This document shows positions 1 through 14,058 of a stretch of DNA of 64,000 nucleotides, one piece after another (positions within the stretch are counted from its first letter, which is position 1; every line of letters begins with the position of its first letter). The DNA comes from Salvelinus alpinus (taxonomy: Eukaryota; Chordata; Actinopteri; Salmoniformes; Salmonidae). The DNA is taken from the NCBI RefSeq assembly GCF_045679555.1, contig NC_092115.1, forward strand, positions 32,243,596 to 32,307,595, in the 5' to 3' direction. Position numbers and translations under genes: made by a program. The notes under the pieces are model-generated. The model was given only the letters and a program-made list of their open reading frames with translations, was not told where the DNA came from and searched no databases.

Positions 1-205
1 AGCATACACCACTCTGGTGCAGCGGTCTAAGGTACTGCATCTCAGTGCTTGAGGCATCACTACAGACACCCTGGTTTGAATCCAGGCTGTGTCACAACCG
101 GCTGTGATTGGGAGTCCCATAGGGCGGCGCACAATTGTCCAAGCGTCGTCCGGGTTTCATTGTACATAAGAATTTGTTCTTAACTGACTTGCCTAGTTAC
201 AGAAA
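1..205 (+). repeat. tRNA-derived salmonid SINE
   Basis: The first 120 bases contain an RNA polymerase III type A-box-like segment (around 18-30, GTGCAGCGGTCTAAGG) and a B box (GGTTTGAATCC, about 73-83), followed by the salmonid SINE body and a 3' end reading TTAACTGACTTGCCTAGTTA. This layout is typical of tRNA-derived salmonid SINEs, which are mobilised by partner LINEs. The copy may begin before the window. The exact subfamily was not assigned. Confidence 0.85.
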
Positions 206-1029
206 AAAAATGCATTGTTACTCTAAACAATGAGTACCCTACTCTAGCAAAAAGAAAAGACAGAAAACACAACAGCAAAGTTTGAAGAAAAGTTATTGTC
301 CTGAATGAAGATTAATTGACCCTCTTTTTCTCTCCCAAGTCAAAGTACATTGCAAGGTCAGTGGGCTCTGTTACACGTAGGCTTCAATAAAAAGCCGGTC
401 TCCTGGCCGCACAGGGGAAATGTGAATTTGGGTCAAATTCACCAGGTGGAAAGTGAGAGGATTAGTGAGGAGCTCATGTTTTTCGAGGCATAATTTTACA
501 AAATAAAGAATAGTGCAGTAAGAGAAAACAGATGTAATGATGGTAATCCACTGGCACATATTCCTATTTAGAGAAATAATGTTTATGTATAGAGTACTAC
601 TGAAAGTATAAACACTCTTCTTTATTTGAACTGAACTGCGAAGTTCCTGAAATATTTGTGTGTTTTACTCTTTCGGGGCTTGTGGTCAATCCCATATATG
701 TCAAGAAAACACACAAGTAGCCCCTTCCCTGTGTTTTCAGAACACTTATGGTGCTCTCAGAAAATGCTTATTCTTGCCATTTCACTGTAGCCTCGCATTG
801 TTGCCCTTACTCAATGTGGGGCTGACGTTTCAGTCCATTTTGTTTACATTTTTTTTGTGCGAGCCTGTGAAGAAAAGCTCCCACCCATACATATGCATCA
901 CCTCACCCTGGATTCTTTCTCAAGATTGTCATGTTTCCCCGTTTTTCTGAGTAATGAAGCCTTAGAATGGGTGAAAGAAAGAAACCAACAATAACAGGAT
1001 CTCATATTGAAGTACTAAGACAGTCCTTC
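206..1029. other. no recognised feature
   Basis: AT-rich sequence between a SINE and a LINE fragment. Short open frames at 371-559 (minus) and 660-950 (plus) have no recognisable domain and look like chance frames. No splice-site-bounded exon, RNA gene or repeat end was seen. Confidence 0.4.
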
Positions 1030-1657
1030 CTTTCTTACTACAAACCGATGCTGGCACTTCGGTAGCACAGACTGGAATATGTTCTGGGATTCATCCGATG
1101 GTATTGAGGAATTTACCACATCAGTCACCTGCTTCATTAATAAGTGCATCGACGTCATCCCCACAGTGACGTACGTACTTTTCCCAACCAGAAGCCATGG
1201 ATTACAGGCAATATCCGCACTGAGCTAAAGGCTAGAACTGCCGCTTTCAAGGAGTGGGAAACTAATGCAGACGCTTATAAGAAATCCTGTTTCGACCTCC
1301 AATGAGCCACTAAACAGGCCAAGCGTCAATACAGGACTAAGCTCGAATCCTACTACGCAGATGATGCTCATCGGATGTGGCAGGGCTTGCAAACTAGGCC
1401 ACGAGCTTCCCAGTGTAAAGGGTCTACCAGATGAGCTAAATGCCTTCTATGCTCGCTTCGAGGCAAGCAACACTGAACCATGCATGAGAGCAGTGATTGT
1501 TGCCGGGCGACTGTGTGATCAGTAGCCGATGTGAGTAAGACCTTAAAACACATTCACAAGGCCGCAGGGCCAAATGGATTACCATACTCAGAGCATGTGC
1601 TGACCAGCTGACAGGTGTCTTCACTGACATTTTCAACCTCTCCCTCTGTAATACTTA
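1030..1657 (+). pseudogene. LINE (L2/CR1-like) ORF2 fragment, endonuclease-RT linker part
   Basis: Conceptual translation in shifting frames gives the linker between endonuclease and reverse transcriptase of fish L2-like LINEs: a segment reading NQKPWITGNIRTELKART, then KQAKRQYRTKLESYY and HKAAGPNGLP, the last being the start of the RT domain. Several stop codons and frame changes are present, so this is a dead copy. The same element resumes at 3524 after a Tc1 insertion, where translation continues into the RT palm. Clade assignment (L2 rather than another CR1-group clade) is from memory of the family and is moderately secure. Confidence 0.7.
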
Positions 1658-3521
1658 CAGCGCCTTCAGAAAGTATTCATACCTCTTGACTTATTCCACA
1701 TTTTGTTGTGTTACAGCCTGATTTCAAAATGGATAAAATAAAAATTACCCATCTACACACAATAGCCCATAGTGACAAAGTGAAAACATGTTTTTAGACA
1801 TTTTGGCAAATGTATTGAGAATGTCTAATTTACATAAGTATTCACACCCCTGAGTCAATACTTTATAGAAGCACCTTTGGTGATGATTACAGCTGTGAGT
1901 CTTCTTGGGTAAGTCTCTATGAGCTTTGCACACCTGGATTGTACAATATTTGCCATTATTCTTGAAAATATTATTCAAGCTCTGTCAAATTGATTGTTGA
2001 ACATTGCTAGAGAGCCATAGATTTTTAAGACGATTTAAGTCAAAACTGCAACTAGGCCACTCAGGAACATTCAATGTTGTCTTGGTAAGCAACTCCAGTG
2101 TATATTTGGCCTTGTGTTTTAGGTTATTATGCTGCTGAAAGGTGAATTCGTCACCCAGTGTTTGTTGGAAAGCAGACTGAACCAGGTTTTCCTCTTGGAT
2201 TTAGCCTGTACTTATAGCTGTATTCCGTTTCTTATTATCCCCTCAAAAAACTCCCTTGTCCTTGCTGATGGCAAGCATATCCATAACATGATGCAGCCAC
2301 CACCATGCTTGAAAATATGAAGAGTGGTACTCAGTGATGTGTTGTGTTCGATTTTCCACAAACATAATGATTTTATATTCAGGACAAAAAAGTTTGTTTC
2401 TTTCCCACATTTTTTGCAGTATTACTTAAAGGGAAATGTAAAAAACATTCTACTTCGTATTCATCATCTCCAGCACCACCCCAACATCAACATATGTGAA
2501 AATAGTACGTCTCTATGTTTTGTATTAACAAATATAGAGGAAGATTTATTTCCAAAGACATCATCGGTGTGCATTATGTGATTTTTAACCAGTTATTAAT
2601 TGTCTACTAATTGGTTGATAATGTAATTGGAAACACTTATCTTCCTCTCTTTTTGACTACAAAACATAGAGACGTGCCATTTCACATATGTTAATGATGG
2701 GGTATTGTGTAGTGCTTTGTTGCAAACAGGATGCATGTTTTGGAATATTTGTATTCTGTACAGGCTTCTTTCTCTTCACTCTGTCATTTAGGTTAGTATT
2801 GTGGAGTAACTACAATGTTGTTGATCGATCCTCAGTTTTCTTTTATCACAACTATTAAACTCTGTAACTGTTTTAAAATCACCATTGGTCTCATGGTGAA
2901 ATCCCTGAACAGTTTCCTTCCTTTCCAGCAAATGAGTTAGGAAGGACGCCTGTATCTTTGTCGTGACTGGGTTTATTGATACACCATCCAAAGCCAAATT
3001 AAAATTTCACCATGCTCAAAGGGTTATTCAGTGTCTGCTTTTTCTTTTTTTACATATCTACTAATCGGTGCCCTTCTTTGCAAGGCATTGAAAAACCTCC
3101 CTGGTCTTTTGAGGATGAATCTGTGCTTGAAAGTCATTACTCGATTGAGGCAACTTACAATTAATTGTATGTGTGGGGTACAGAGATGGGGAAGTCATTC
3201 AAAAATAATGTTAACCACTATTATTGAACACAGAATGAGTCCGTGCAACTTATTATACGATTTGTTTAGCACATTTTGACTCCTGAACTTATTTAGGCGT
3301 TCCATAACAAAGGAGTTGAATACTAATTGGCTCAAGACATTTCCGCTTTGTTTTTTATTAATTTCGAAGAATTCTTACAAACTCAATTTCACATTGGCAT
3401 TATGGGGTACTGTGTGTAGATCAGTGACACAAAATCCAATTTTAATCTGTTTAAAATTCAGGCTGTAACACAACAAAATGTGGAAAAAGTAAAGGGGTGT
3501 GAATACATTCTGAAGGCACTG
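1658..3521 (-). mobile_element. Tc1/mariner element inserted in the LINE
   Basis: The left end reads CAGCGCCTTCAGAAAGTATT and the right end is its inverse (AATACATTCTGAAGGCACTG). Each end is flanked by TA (1656-1657 and 3522-3523), the target of Tc1/mariner elements. The decayed transposase lies on the minus strand. Its C-terminal end is visible at 1745-1978 (CTIQVCKAHRDLPKKTHSCN), and earlier parts are interrupted by stops and by a small foldback insertion at about 2447-2735. The length of about 1.86 kb is slightly above the usual 1.6-1.7 kb, as expected from the nested insertion. It cannot encode an active transposase. Confidence 0.85.
2491..2690. mobile_element. small foldback (MITE-like) insertion in the Tc1 element
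   Basis: Arm 2491-2524 (CATATGTGAAAATAGTACG...) is matched in inverse orientation by 2658-2690 (...CGTGCCATTTCACATATG) with few mismatches, separated by about 130 bases. It interrupts the homology to other copies of the same Tc1 family (compare the copy at 19417). The outer ends probably extend beyond the arms to about 2447 and 2735. No protein is encoded. Class is unknown; a non-autonomous DNA transposon is likely. Confidence 0.55.
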
Positions 3522-3523
3522 TA

Positions 3524-4012
3524 CATGTTTCAAGCAGACCACCATAGTCCCTGTGCCAAAGAATGCCAAGGTAACCTCTCTAAATGACTATCGCCCCATG
3601 GCACCCACATGGAGTGCTTTAAAAGGCTGGTCATGGCTCACATCAACACCATCATCCCAGCCACCCTAGACCCACTGCAATTAGCATACCACCCCAACAA
3701 TTCCACAGATGACACAATCTCTATTGCACTCCACAAAGCCCTCTCCCACCTGGGCAAGAGTAACAACTATGTGAGAATGCTGTTAATTGATTACAGCTCA
3801 GCGTTCAACACCATAGTGCCCTCTAAGCTCATCAGTAAGCTAAGGATTCTGGGACTGAACACCTCCCTCTGCAACTGGATCCTGGACTTCCTGACGGGCC
3901 ACTCTCCAGGTGGTGAGGGCAACAAGACATTCGCCACACTGACCCTCAACACTGGGGCCCCTCAGGGGTGTGTGCTTAGTCCCCTCCTGTACTACCTGTT
4001 CACTCACAACTG
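3524..4012 (+). pseudogene. LINE (L2-like) reverse transcriptase fragment
   Basis: An open frame from 3609 (upstream codons remain readable from about 3530) encodes RT palm motifs of an L2/CR1-group LINE: NDYRPMA before the ATG, then [11 protein letters not shown] (motif A with catalytic Asp), [17 protein letters not shown] and [19 protein letters not shown] (motif B). The expected YADD motif further on is lost because the copy is truncated just before the next Tc1 insertion at about 4071. With 1030-1657 it forms one LINE split by the Tc1 element at 1658-3521. Confidence 0.8.
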
Positions 4013-4070
4013 CACAACTCCAATTAAAGAAAAATTCCACCCAAAAACGTTTGGTATTTGTTTCATTAGT

Positions 4071-5587
4071 CATTACCAGTCGAAAGTTTGGACACACCTA
4101 CTCATTCAAGGGTTTTTCTTTATTTTTACTATTTTCTACATTGTAGAATAATAGTGAAGACATCAAAACGATGAAATAACACATATGGAATCATATAGTA
4201 ACCAAAAAAGTGTTAAACAAATCCAAATATATTTTAGATTTTAGATTCTTCAAAGTAGCCACCGTTTGCCTTGATGACAGCTTTGCACACTCTTGGCATT
4301 CTCTCAACCAGCTTCACCTGGAATGCTTTTCCAACAGTCTTGAAGGAGTTCCCACATATGCTGAGCACTTGTTGGCTGCTTTTCCTATACTCTGCGGTCA
4401 ATTAGGTTGAGGTTGGGTGATTGTGGAGGCCAGGTCATCTAATGCAGCACTCCATCACTCTCCTTCTTGGTCAAAAAGCCCTTACACAGCCTGGAGGTCT
4501 GTTGGGTGATTGTCCTGTTGAAAACAAATGATAGTCCCACTAAGCGCAAACCAGATAGGATGGCATATCGCTGCTGAATGTTGTGGTAGCCATGCTGGTT
4601 AAGTGTGCCTTGAATTCTAAATTAAACACAGACAGTGTCACCAGCAAAGCACCCCCACACCATAACACCTCCTCCTCCGTGCTTTACGGTGGGAAATACA
4701 CATGCGGAGATCATCCATTCACCCACACTGCAAAAAAATAAAATAAAAAAATATCACAATGACACGGCGGTTGGAAACAAAAATCGACAATTTGGACTCC
4801 AGACCAAAGGACAAATTTCCATTGCTCATGTTTCTTGGCCCAAGCAATTCTCTTCTTATTATTCATGTCCTTTAGTAGTGGTTTCTTTGTAGCAATTCGA
4901 CCATGAAGACCTGATTCACACAATCTCCTCTGAACAGTTGTTGTTGAGATGTGTCTTTTTACTTGAACTCCGTGAAGCATTTATTTGAGTTGCAATTTCT
5001 GAGGCTGGTAACTCTAATGAACTTATCCTCTGCAGCAGATGTATCTCTGGGTTTTTCATTCCTGTGGTTGTCCTCATGAGAGCCAGTTTCATCATAGCGC
5101 TTGATGGTTTTTGTGACTGCACATGAGAAACTGAAAGTTGTTGAAATGTTTCATATTGACTGACCTTCATGTCTTAAAGTAATGATAGACTGTCATTTCT
5201 ACGTGCTTATTTGAGCTGTTCTTGCCATAATATGTACTTGGTGTTGTACCAAATAGTGCTATCTTCTGTATACCAGCCCTACCTTGTCACAACACAACTG
5301 ATTGGCTCAAACGCATTAAGAAGGAAAGAAATTCCACACATGAACTTTTAAGAAGGCACACCTGTTAATTGAAATGCATTCCAGGTGACTACCTCATGAA
5401 GCTGGTTGAGAGAATGCCAAGAGTAGGCAAAGCTGTCATCGAGGCAAAGGGTTTTGTTTACTACATAATTCATATGTGTTATTTGATAGTTTTGACATCT
5501 TCATTATTATTCTACAATGTAGAAAATAGTACAAATTAAGAAAATCCCTGGAATGAGTAGATGTTCAAAAACTTTTGACCGGCAATG
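4071..5587 (-). mobile_element. Tc1/mariner element, second family, decayed transposase
   Basis: Terminal inverted repeats read CATTACCAGTCGAAAGTTTG at the left and CAAAAACTTTTGACCGGCAATG at the right (inverse), with inner blocks matching CTACTCATTC and GAATGAGTAG. Transposase remains lie on the minus strand. The N-terminal helix-turn-helix part is near 4916-5170, in more than one frame. The middle part is at 4711-4980 (ESGLHGRIATKKPLLKD, then RIAWAKKHEQWKFVLWS, the first catalytic motif region). The DDE part beyond this is disrupted by stops. A fragment of the same family occurs at about 26675-26896. Confidence 0.85.
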
Positions 5588-5739
5588 TATATAAACTGAG
5601 ACACAACTCCTCTTTGTTGGGCTTTCAACCATACACCATTGAGGTGATGTTTGACCGGTCTCATTTTTGCAAATCTTAATTAAATAAAGGTTGTTGAATA
5701 ATCAACAGTCTCTCTCCTTTCTGGTTAGAATTTCCATGA

Positions 5740-6160
5740 CAGCCATGAGACTGCTAAATAGTTAGTCCATGTAGCTATTTAGTTAACTATTTACCTATCT
5801 GCATTGACCCTTTTTGCACTAACTTTTTTGACTCATCACATACTGTATGCTATCGCTACTGTTTATTATCTATCCTGTTGTCACTTTATTCCTAGTTATA
5901 TGTACATATCTACCTCAATTACCTCGTACCCCTGCACATCGACTTGGTACTGCTACCCAGTGTATATATAGTTATCATTACTCATTGTGTATTTATTATT
6001 ACTTGTATTATTACGTGTTTTACATTTCTATTTTTTCTCTATTTTCTTTCTCTCTGCATTGTTGGGAAGGACACGTTAATAAGCATTTCGCTGTTAGTCT
6101 ACACCTGTTGTTTATGAAGCATGTAACAAATAACATTGGATTTGATTTGATTTTGAGTTG
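5740..6160 (+). repeat. LINE 3' end with ATTTGATTTG-type tail
   Basis: Contains the common salmonid LINE 3' sequence: TTGCACTAACTTTTTTGACTC, TACATATCTACCTCAATTACC, then CATTTCGCTGTTAGTCTACAC and a tail TTGGATTTGATTTGATTTTG. The same segment occurs in inverse orientation at about 17365-17730 and in diverged form at 23835-24180. It may be the 3' end of the LINE whose ORF2 is at 1030-4012, since strand and order agree. The 135-codon open frame here is not a gene. Confidence 0.75.
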
Positions 6161-7315
6161 TCTCAGGCAAGGTTATTTATCATTTGACTGCATTTCAGTG
6201 AAACATCTGCACGACACATTTCACAATTTCACAGTACACATTTTCTTCTACTAAAGTGTACAACAAACAAAGCACATTGAGATAACCTTTTAACACTCTT
6301 GTAGCCTGTAAGAAGTAAATATACCATACAGTTTTTATATTTTTGAAAAATGATCTGAGGATTAGTTCAATCTTTGCTGCCTCTGCACCAGTACTGGTTG
6401 TCTTCAGATACTATGCTTAAGTCTTTGACAACTACCTTTTATGTTGCCTTTTCTGGGGGCTGTCGGAAAAAGACCCCCCAAAAAGTCCCATGTGACGTCT
6501 CCCATTCCTCCACCCCTACATATTTTCTTTGATTTTGCTTCCCATGGATGTGTTTTTCTCCCAAATGTGTTGTTCAGATTATTGTCAAAACCTCATGCAG
6601 GATTGTGGACCGTTTCAACAAACCTTAACGCTGTTAATAAGAGGGTACAAGAGAGTGTTGTGGTAAATATGTCTTGAGTCATTATTCAGTGGTTTTACTT
6701 ATTATGATCAAAAGCCCCAACATTCAAAGGCAATCTGAAGTGAGAGAGGGAAAAGGACATACATTGAAAGAATACACATATTCTAAAAGAAGGTTTGAGG
6801 GATTTGCTCTGGCATTCGATAAATGCTTGTTCCATTCAGACAATAAACACTCACTGCTGTTCTCAGTCTGTGTTCAGACGACGCCAGTTCCATTTCACAA
6901 CATATTTGTGTGCATCTCTTTAGGCTCATTGTTGTCACGTGGTACCAAACATGTTCCCATAAAGCTCAAGGATAAAACCACCTGAAAGGCAAGCTAATTT
7001 TGGACCGCAAGAAGAGAAACCGCCTGTCAGTTTTTCAAGATTGGCAATGTTAGGGAAAATGTTATTGTATCAGTAAATTGTGTGGTGATTATGTTCATCA
7101 TCTTGTTCATGATGAAGTCATTCTAATTCACAATACAGGGCAACAAGTTCCACATTCAAAATCAAATGTTCAATCTTAGATCTGACTGAATTTAAATCAT
7201 CAAGTGAATTGTGGAACTTGCAACACTCTACAACACTCTATTTTTTCTTTGTATTTCAAAAGCGCACAACTAGACTGCTAACTCTCCTTTTCTGAAACCC
7301 ATGTCTAGACTTCCT
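6161..7315. other. no recognised feature
   Basis: Unique-looking AT-rich sequence with short open frames (6441-6677, 6674-6985) that have no recognisable domain. It directly precedes the candidate first coding exon, so a promoter or 5' untranslated exon could lie here, but no core promoter is evident. Confidence 0.35.
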
Positions 7316-7435
7316 CCTCTATTCTCATAGGACTTCCTCTGACTGCAGCCAGCCAGGCAGCCCAGATGACACAAGTTAGATCAAGCACAGAAAAAGAATC
7401 CAGGCCTCTACATCGGATTACATCTGACAAGCAAC

Positions 7436-7519
7436 ATGGACCCAGATTTGTCCACTCTCAAGATCTTCCTTGGCTCACAGAACTTTTCCTTCCCTCTGTC
7501 ATCCAAAAATGTTTCGGAC
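7436..7519 (+). CDS. candidate first coding exon of an unrecognised host gene
   Basis: An ATG in a strong Kozak context (A at -3, G at +4) opens 28 codons beginning MDPDLSTLKIFLGSQNFSF and running directly into a consensus splice donor, GAC|GTAAGTG, at 7520. A possible splice acceptor (TCTCATAG) lies at about 7329, so the exon may run 7330-7519. The phase at the donor is 0, which matches the phase-0-open candidate exon at 34800-34866 on the same strand. The protein was not recognised. The call rests only on start context, splice consensus and phase, and could be chance. Confidence 0.35.
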
Positions 7520-10030
<2,511 letters not shown>

Positions 10031-10431
10031 TTGTCCCACACAATTAAATCGGGGAGGGGCTGTGGATCTGTCTCCGTCCGTTAATATGTTCGTACGTTCG
10101 TCACACGCAATATCTCAGACAGCACTGGCCTGAGTTTGATGAAACTTGGGTGAATGATGTGTCTTTCCGCAGAGTACCGGCATTTACAAAATTACACTGA
10201 CTGACCAGATGGTGGCGCTATAACAAGCGATTGAAAATGCAAACCCCTCACTCCATTCGACCTAAAGTCATGAAATTCAGTACATAGGTCCCTCTCCAAT
10301 GTAAATTTACTTCTGGTACCCTTTAGGGCCGCCATTATGTATTTTCCGCCATTTTGAATTTTGTGGATAAAAAATAAAAACACTACTCTGCTGGCACGGA
10401 ATGACCAATCTGCATAAAACTTGATATGTTG

Positions 10432-10794
10432 TCACGTTCGTTTGTAGAAACGGACCAAGGTGCAGCGAATGTTGAGTTCCACATCATTTATTAATAGTGA
10501 AACTTAGCAAAAACAATAAACAAATATCAAACCGTGACTACAGAGGTGCTACATACACTTACTCAAAATACAATATCCCACAAACACAGGTGGGAACAAA
10601 CACTACTTAAATATGATCCCCAATTAGAGACAACGATTACCAGCTGCCTCTAATTGGGAATCATACAAATCACCAACATAGAAACATGAAAACTAGAACA
10701 CCCACATAGAAATAATAAACTAGACTAACCCCCCAGTCACGCCCTGACTTACTCCAGCATAGAAAATAAGGACTCTCTATGGTCAGGACGTGAC
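10432..10794 (-). mobile_element. solo LTR related to the single-ORF LTR elements
   Basis: Begins TGTCACGTTCGTTTG and ends TCAGGACGTGACA. It is flanked on both sides by TATGT, a 5-bp target duplication (10427-10431 and 10795-10799). No internal region is present, so it is a recombination product. Its 3' part on the + strand matches the LTRs at 29641 and 58905 in layout: an inverted-repeat hairpin (10612-10665), a TATA-like TATTTA on the minus strand, and the ending GTCAGGACGTGACA. It is a third family, not a copy of either. Confidence 0.85.
10612..10665 (-). promoter_or_regulatory. LTR hairpin beside TATA-like box (solo LTR)
   Basis: Arms TATGATCCCCAATTAGAG and CTCTAATTGGGAATCATA are inverse complements apart from one position, enclosing a loop of about 18 bases. 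On the minus strand a TATTTA box (10613 to 10608) starts in the hairpin base, and about 30 bases further is TTGTGGGA, the counterpart of the predicted transcript start in the two complete elements. Confidence 0.65.
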
Positions 10795-10930
10795 ATATGT
10801 GGCATCTATGGAAAAAGGTCTCTCAACGCAATTTTTTTCCAGACTAGTACCTAAAACAACATGGTCGCTATTGACCAATAAACAATCTGTCAAAACCTCA
10901 TTGTGCTTGACTATTGTATGCCTTTTATGC

Positions 10931-13047
10931 CTTTCAATCGGATATATCGCTTAGCATATTAATATTTCTCCACTGTTGGATTTCAGTGTTCCCTTTTGTA
11001 TGCACACCATGTGTGGACTGGAGACAGGGAAGCAAGCTGAGCTGTTTGACTTGGTGGTAGTGCGGTAGTGCTCAGGCGTTAGACCTCATGACAGATACTT
11101 TACACATGCCAGACTTTCAGACAATGGAAGACTGTGAGACAACGATAAATGTTCATATCAAAAGCATTTACCCCTCTCCGGGCGCCAGACTGTCTGACAC
11201 TGGCTGAAATTGATTCTTAATTGGGTTTGTATGGACCCTGGGTCTACTGTTGGGGAGCAGCACACTGGGCTGTGCTGAGGAGGAGTGGACTGAGACTTGC
11301 TCCAGTTCTGCCGACTGCCCAGGAAATGTGATAACACCACCCGACCGACCCCACTGGAGAAAGGAAATACATCACATTGTTTTATTTTTTATTTTTTATC
11401 TTGCAGGAAGAAATTATGAAATGGATTATCTAGCACATCTTGAAAAATAATTCAAACGAGTGATCCATCATTTAGACACGCAAGAACAAAGTCTCTAATT
11501 CAAAGGGATGTCATTACTCATCAGCAGTCACAACCAGTTGGCGTTAACCAGCTGTGGTTGCTAAATGTCTTTTCTGGAAGACCTGTCTTTTTTTGTTGCA
11601 ATAAATCACTCCAGGTTGCTGTGGAATGTAAATGCTGGACCAGTGCTCCGGAACAGCTTGGTCTTGGTAGTGGTGATTTTCATTTTCTAGGCTAACATTC
11701 CTCATGATCTATTTTGGCTTGCCTTGCGTGCACACTGGGTTGTGCTGCAGAGGCCTGACTGGTTAAAAAGTGAGCCAAGGGTGGGGGGCCCATTTGCTCC
11801 CCAGTGTTTTTTTTACCCTGGCCCTCCAGTGAAGATCAGCATGCCAGTGCCTCCCCCGAAGTGGGAGGGAGGAAGGGAATAAGGGAGGGCACAAGGGAGG
11901 GAGGGAGGTTACCCCCACCTTGTTTGAGCTTAATCCACAGCAGATTTCTCCCCCGGTCACAGAAGAAGCTTGTTAACAGTACAGGCAGAGGAACTGGAGA
12001 GAGACTGGAGAGCCGCTCCACAATGCCTTATGGAGAATCTGCTGTGGATTATGCCACATCTTTGGCTTCATTCGTTCTCATTTTCATTGCTTTTATTCAG
12101 ACTTGATGGGTGCTTCTTGTTAGTCTCCATTTTTGAAGGCCCAACAAAATGTAATATAATTCAGAAATATTGCCCAGAGAATGTTGTTATTATTAATTAT
12201 TATTATTATTATTTATCTTGCATCCTGAGTTTTTCCTGGTCAGGTCAAAATCGACCAGCCCTAATTATCAGTATTGTCAAGGTTGTCGTTGTTGTTTGTG
12301 TTGTTGTTGTTGTGGTTAACATTGTATCATTTGCCCTCATGCTGTGATCCCCTTGATAACAGCAGGGGAGGTATTGTTGAACATGCCCCTGCAGTACAGC
12401 ACAAAGCTTAGTACATTGCATTTCCAGAAACCTGCAGAGAGCAGGTGAGCAGTGTGACATTGGATCATACCCTCCCTGTGTCTGACACCCTCACTCGCCG
12501 ACACCTCCTGCTGCCCTGCAATCAGCTGGTGGGGGTGAGGCTGCTGCTGTAACTGTAAATTGGGCCAGTCACCCAGGGTGGTCATCCTCCTCACCCATCC
12601 CAGCTAGGGTGTGCCTGACTGGGCCTGGGACCCTCTCTCTCTACCTACCCATAGCAGCCCCAGTGGCCTTGTCAATGTCACTTTGACACTTCTATTCTGT
12701 TCTAGTTCACAAGTTAAAATGAAGAAGGGATTTGGCAAGTTGGTGGGGGGGAAGAGCCTGCTGTAATTATGTTATATTGTTTTTGTGCATCTCTGAACGC
12801 TGTTCTATCGATTCCCAGGGTCATTTCATGTTTTCATGTGTATCTGAGGTAGTGCCGTTGTATGTCCGTTGCGAATGTCAGACTCCACTCTGCGAGGCAC
12901 ATCGATCTGCAGGCTGAACATGGTGAGATTGTAGACTCCTAAATTGCTAGCACAGTTTGTTTATGTGATTTTACAGCTAACTATTTACTTCACATGCTGA
13001 TATGGCCTTTGGTATTATTGTGTGCAGCTACATTTGCTAGCTACCTA
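10931..13047. other. no gene recognised; simple repeats
   Basis: Contains a TTA-rich run (about 12187-12212), a GTT-rich run (about 12281-12316) and a GGGA-rich stretch (11860-11910). Short overlapping open frames at 11804-12594 have no recognisable domain. No element ends or splice-bounded exon could be supported. Confidence 0.35.
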
Positions 13048-14058
13048 CACGACTTGGCCAAAAGTATTTGGACACCCATTCAAATTAGTGGATTCGGCTA
13101 TTTCAGCCACACCCATTGCTGACAGGTGCATAAAACCGAGCACACAGCCATGCAATCTCCATCGACAAACATTGGCAGTAGAATGGCCTTACTGAAGAGC
13201 TCAGTGACTTTCAACGTAGCACCGTCATAGGATGCCACCTTTCTAACAAGTCAGTTCGTCAAATGTCTGCCCTGCTAGAGCTGCCCCGGACAACTGTAAG
13301 TGTTTTTATAGTGAAGTGGAAACATCTAGGAGCAACAATGGTTCAGACGCAAAGTGGTAGGCCACACAAGCTCACAGAACGGGACCGCCGAGTGCTGAAG
13401 TGCGTAGCACGTAAAAATGGTCTGTCCTCATTTGCAATACACACTACCAAATTCCAAACTGCCTCTGGAAGCAACGTCAGCACAAGAACTGTTAGTCGGG
13501 AGATTCATGAAATGGGTTTCAATGGCCGAGCAGCCGCGCACAAGCCTAAGATCACCATGCACAATGCCAAGCATCGGCTGGAGTGGTGTAAAGCTCACCA
13601 CCATTGAACTCTGGAGCAGTGGAAACGTGTTCTCTGGAGTGATGAATCACGCTTCAGCATCTGGTAGTCCGACTGACGAATCTGGGTTTGGCGGATACCA
13701 GGAGAACACTACCTGCCCGAATGCATAGTGCCAACTGTAAAGTTTGGTGGAGAAGGAATAATGGTCTGGGGCTGTTTTTCATGGTTCGGGCTAGGGCCCT
13801 GACCTCAACCCTATCGAACACCTTCGGGATGAATTGGAACGCCGACTATGAGCCAGGCCTAATTGGCCAGCATCAGTGCCTGACCTCACTAATGTTCTTG
13901 CAGCAATGTTCCAACATCTAGTGGAAAGCCTTCCCAGAGGAATGGAGGCTGTTATAGCAGCAAGGGGGGGGGGGGGGGGGCAACTCCATATTAATGCCCA
14001 TGATTTTGTAATGAGACGTTCGACGAGCACGTGTCCACATACTTTTAGCCATGTAGTG
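13048..14058 (+). mobile_element. Tc1/mariner element, third family, decayed
   Basis: The left end CACGACTTGGCCAAAAGTAT and the right end GTGTCCACATACTTTTAGCC are inverse matches, with TA at 13046-13047; the right TA is mutated. The + strand transposase N-terminus is open at 13263-13607 (helix-turn-helix, then VSREIHEMGFNGRAAAHKP) and ends at a stop. After it, in broken frames, come LWSDESRFSIW (first catalytic Asp) and [10 protein letters not shown] deletion joins this to DLNPIEHLRDELER (third catalytic Glu region), removing the second catalytic Asp. A 17-G run occurs at 13964-13980. The element is inactive. Confidence 0.85.

Larger units (their letters stand above)
10031..10930. repeat. unclassified interspersed repeat split by a solo LTR
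   Basis: Sequence before 10432 (CTCCGTCCGTTAATATGTTCG, ACTTGGGTGAATGATGTGTC, GGTGGCGCTATAACAAGC) and after 10794 reads as one continuous old interspersed repeat once the LTR is removed. The class is not known to me. Outer limits are approximate. Confidence 0.4.

Noticed and set aside
73..83. tRNA gene
   Set aside because: Only A- and B-box-like segments in a SINE body; no complete cloverleaf, and the SINE 3' region follows directly.
5847..6254. 135-codon plus-strand ORF with many Tyr, Leu and Phe, resembling a membrane protein
   Set aside because: It lies in a LINE 3' untranslated region that recurs elsewhere in the window without an open frame; the hydrophobicity reflects T-rich DNA.
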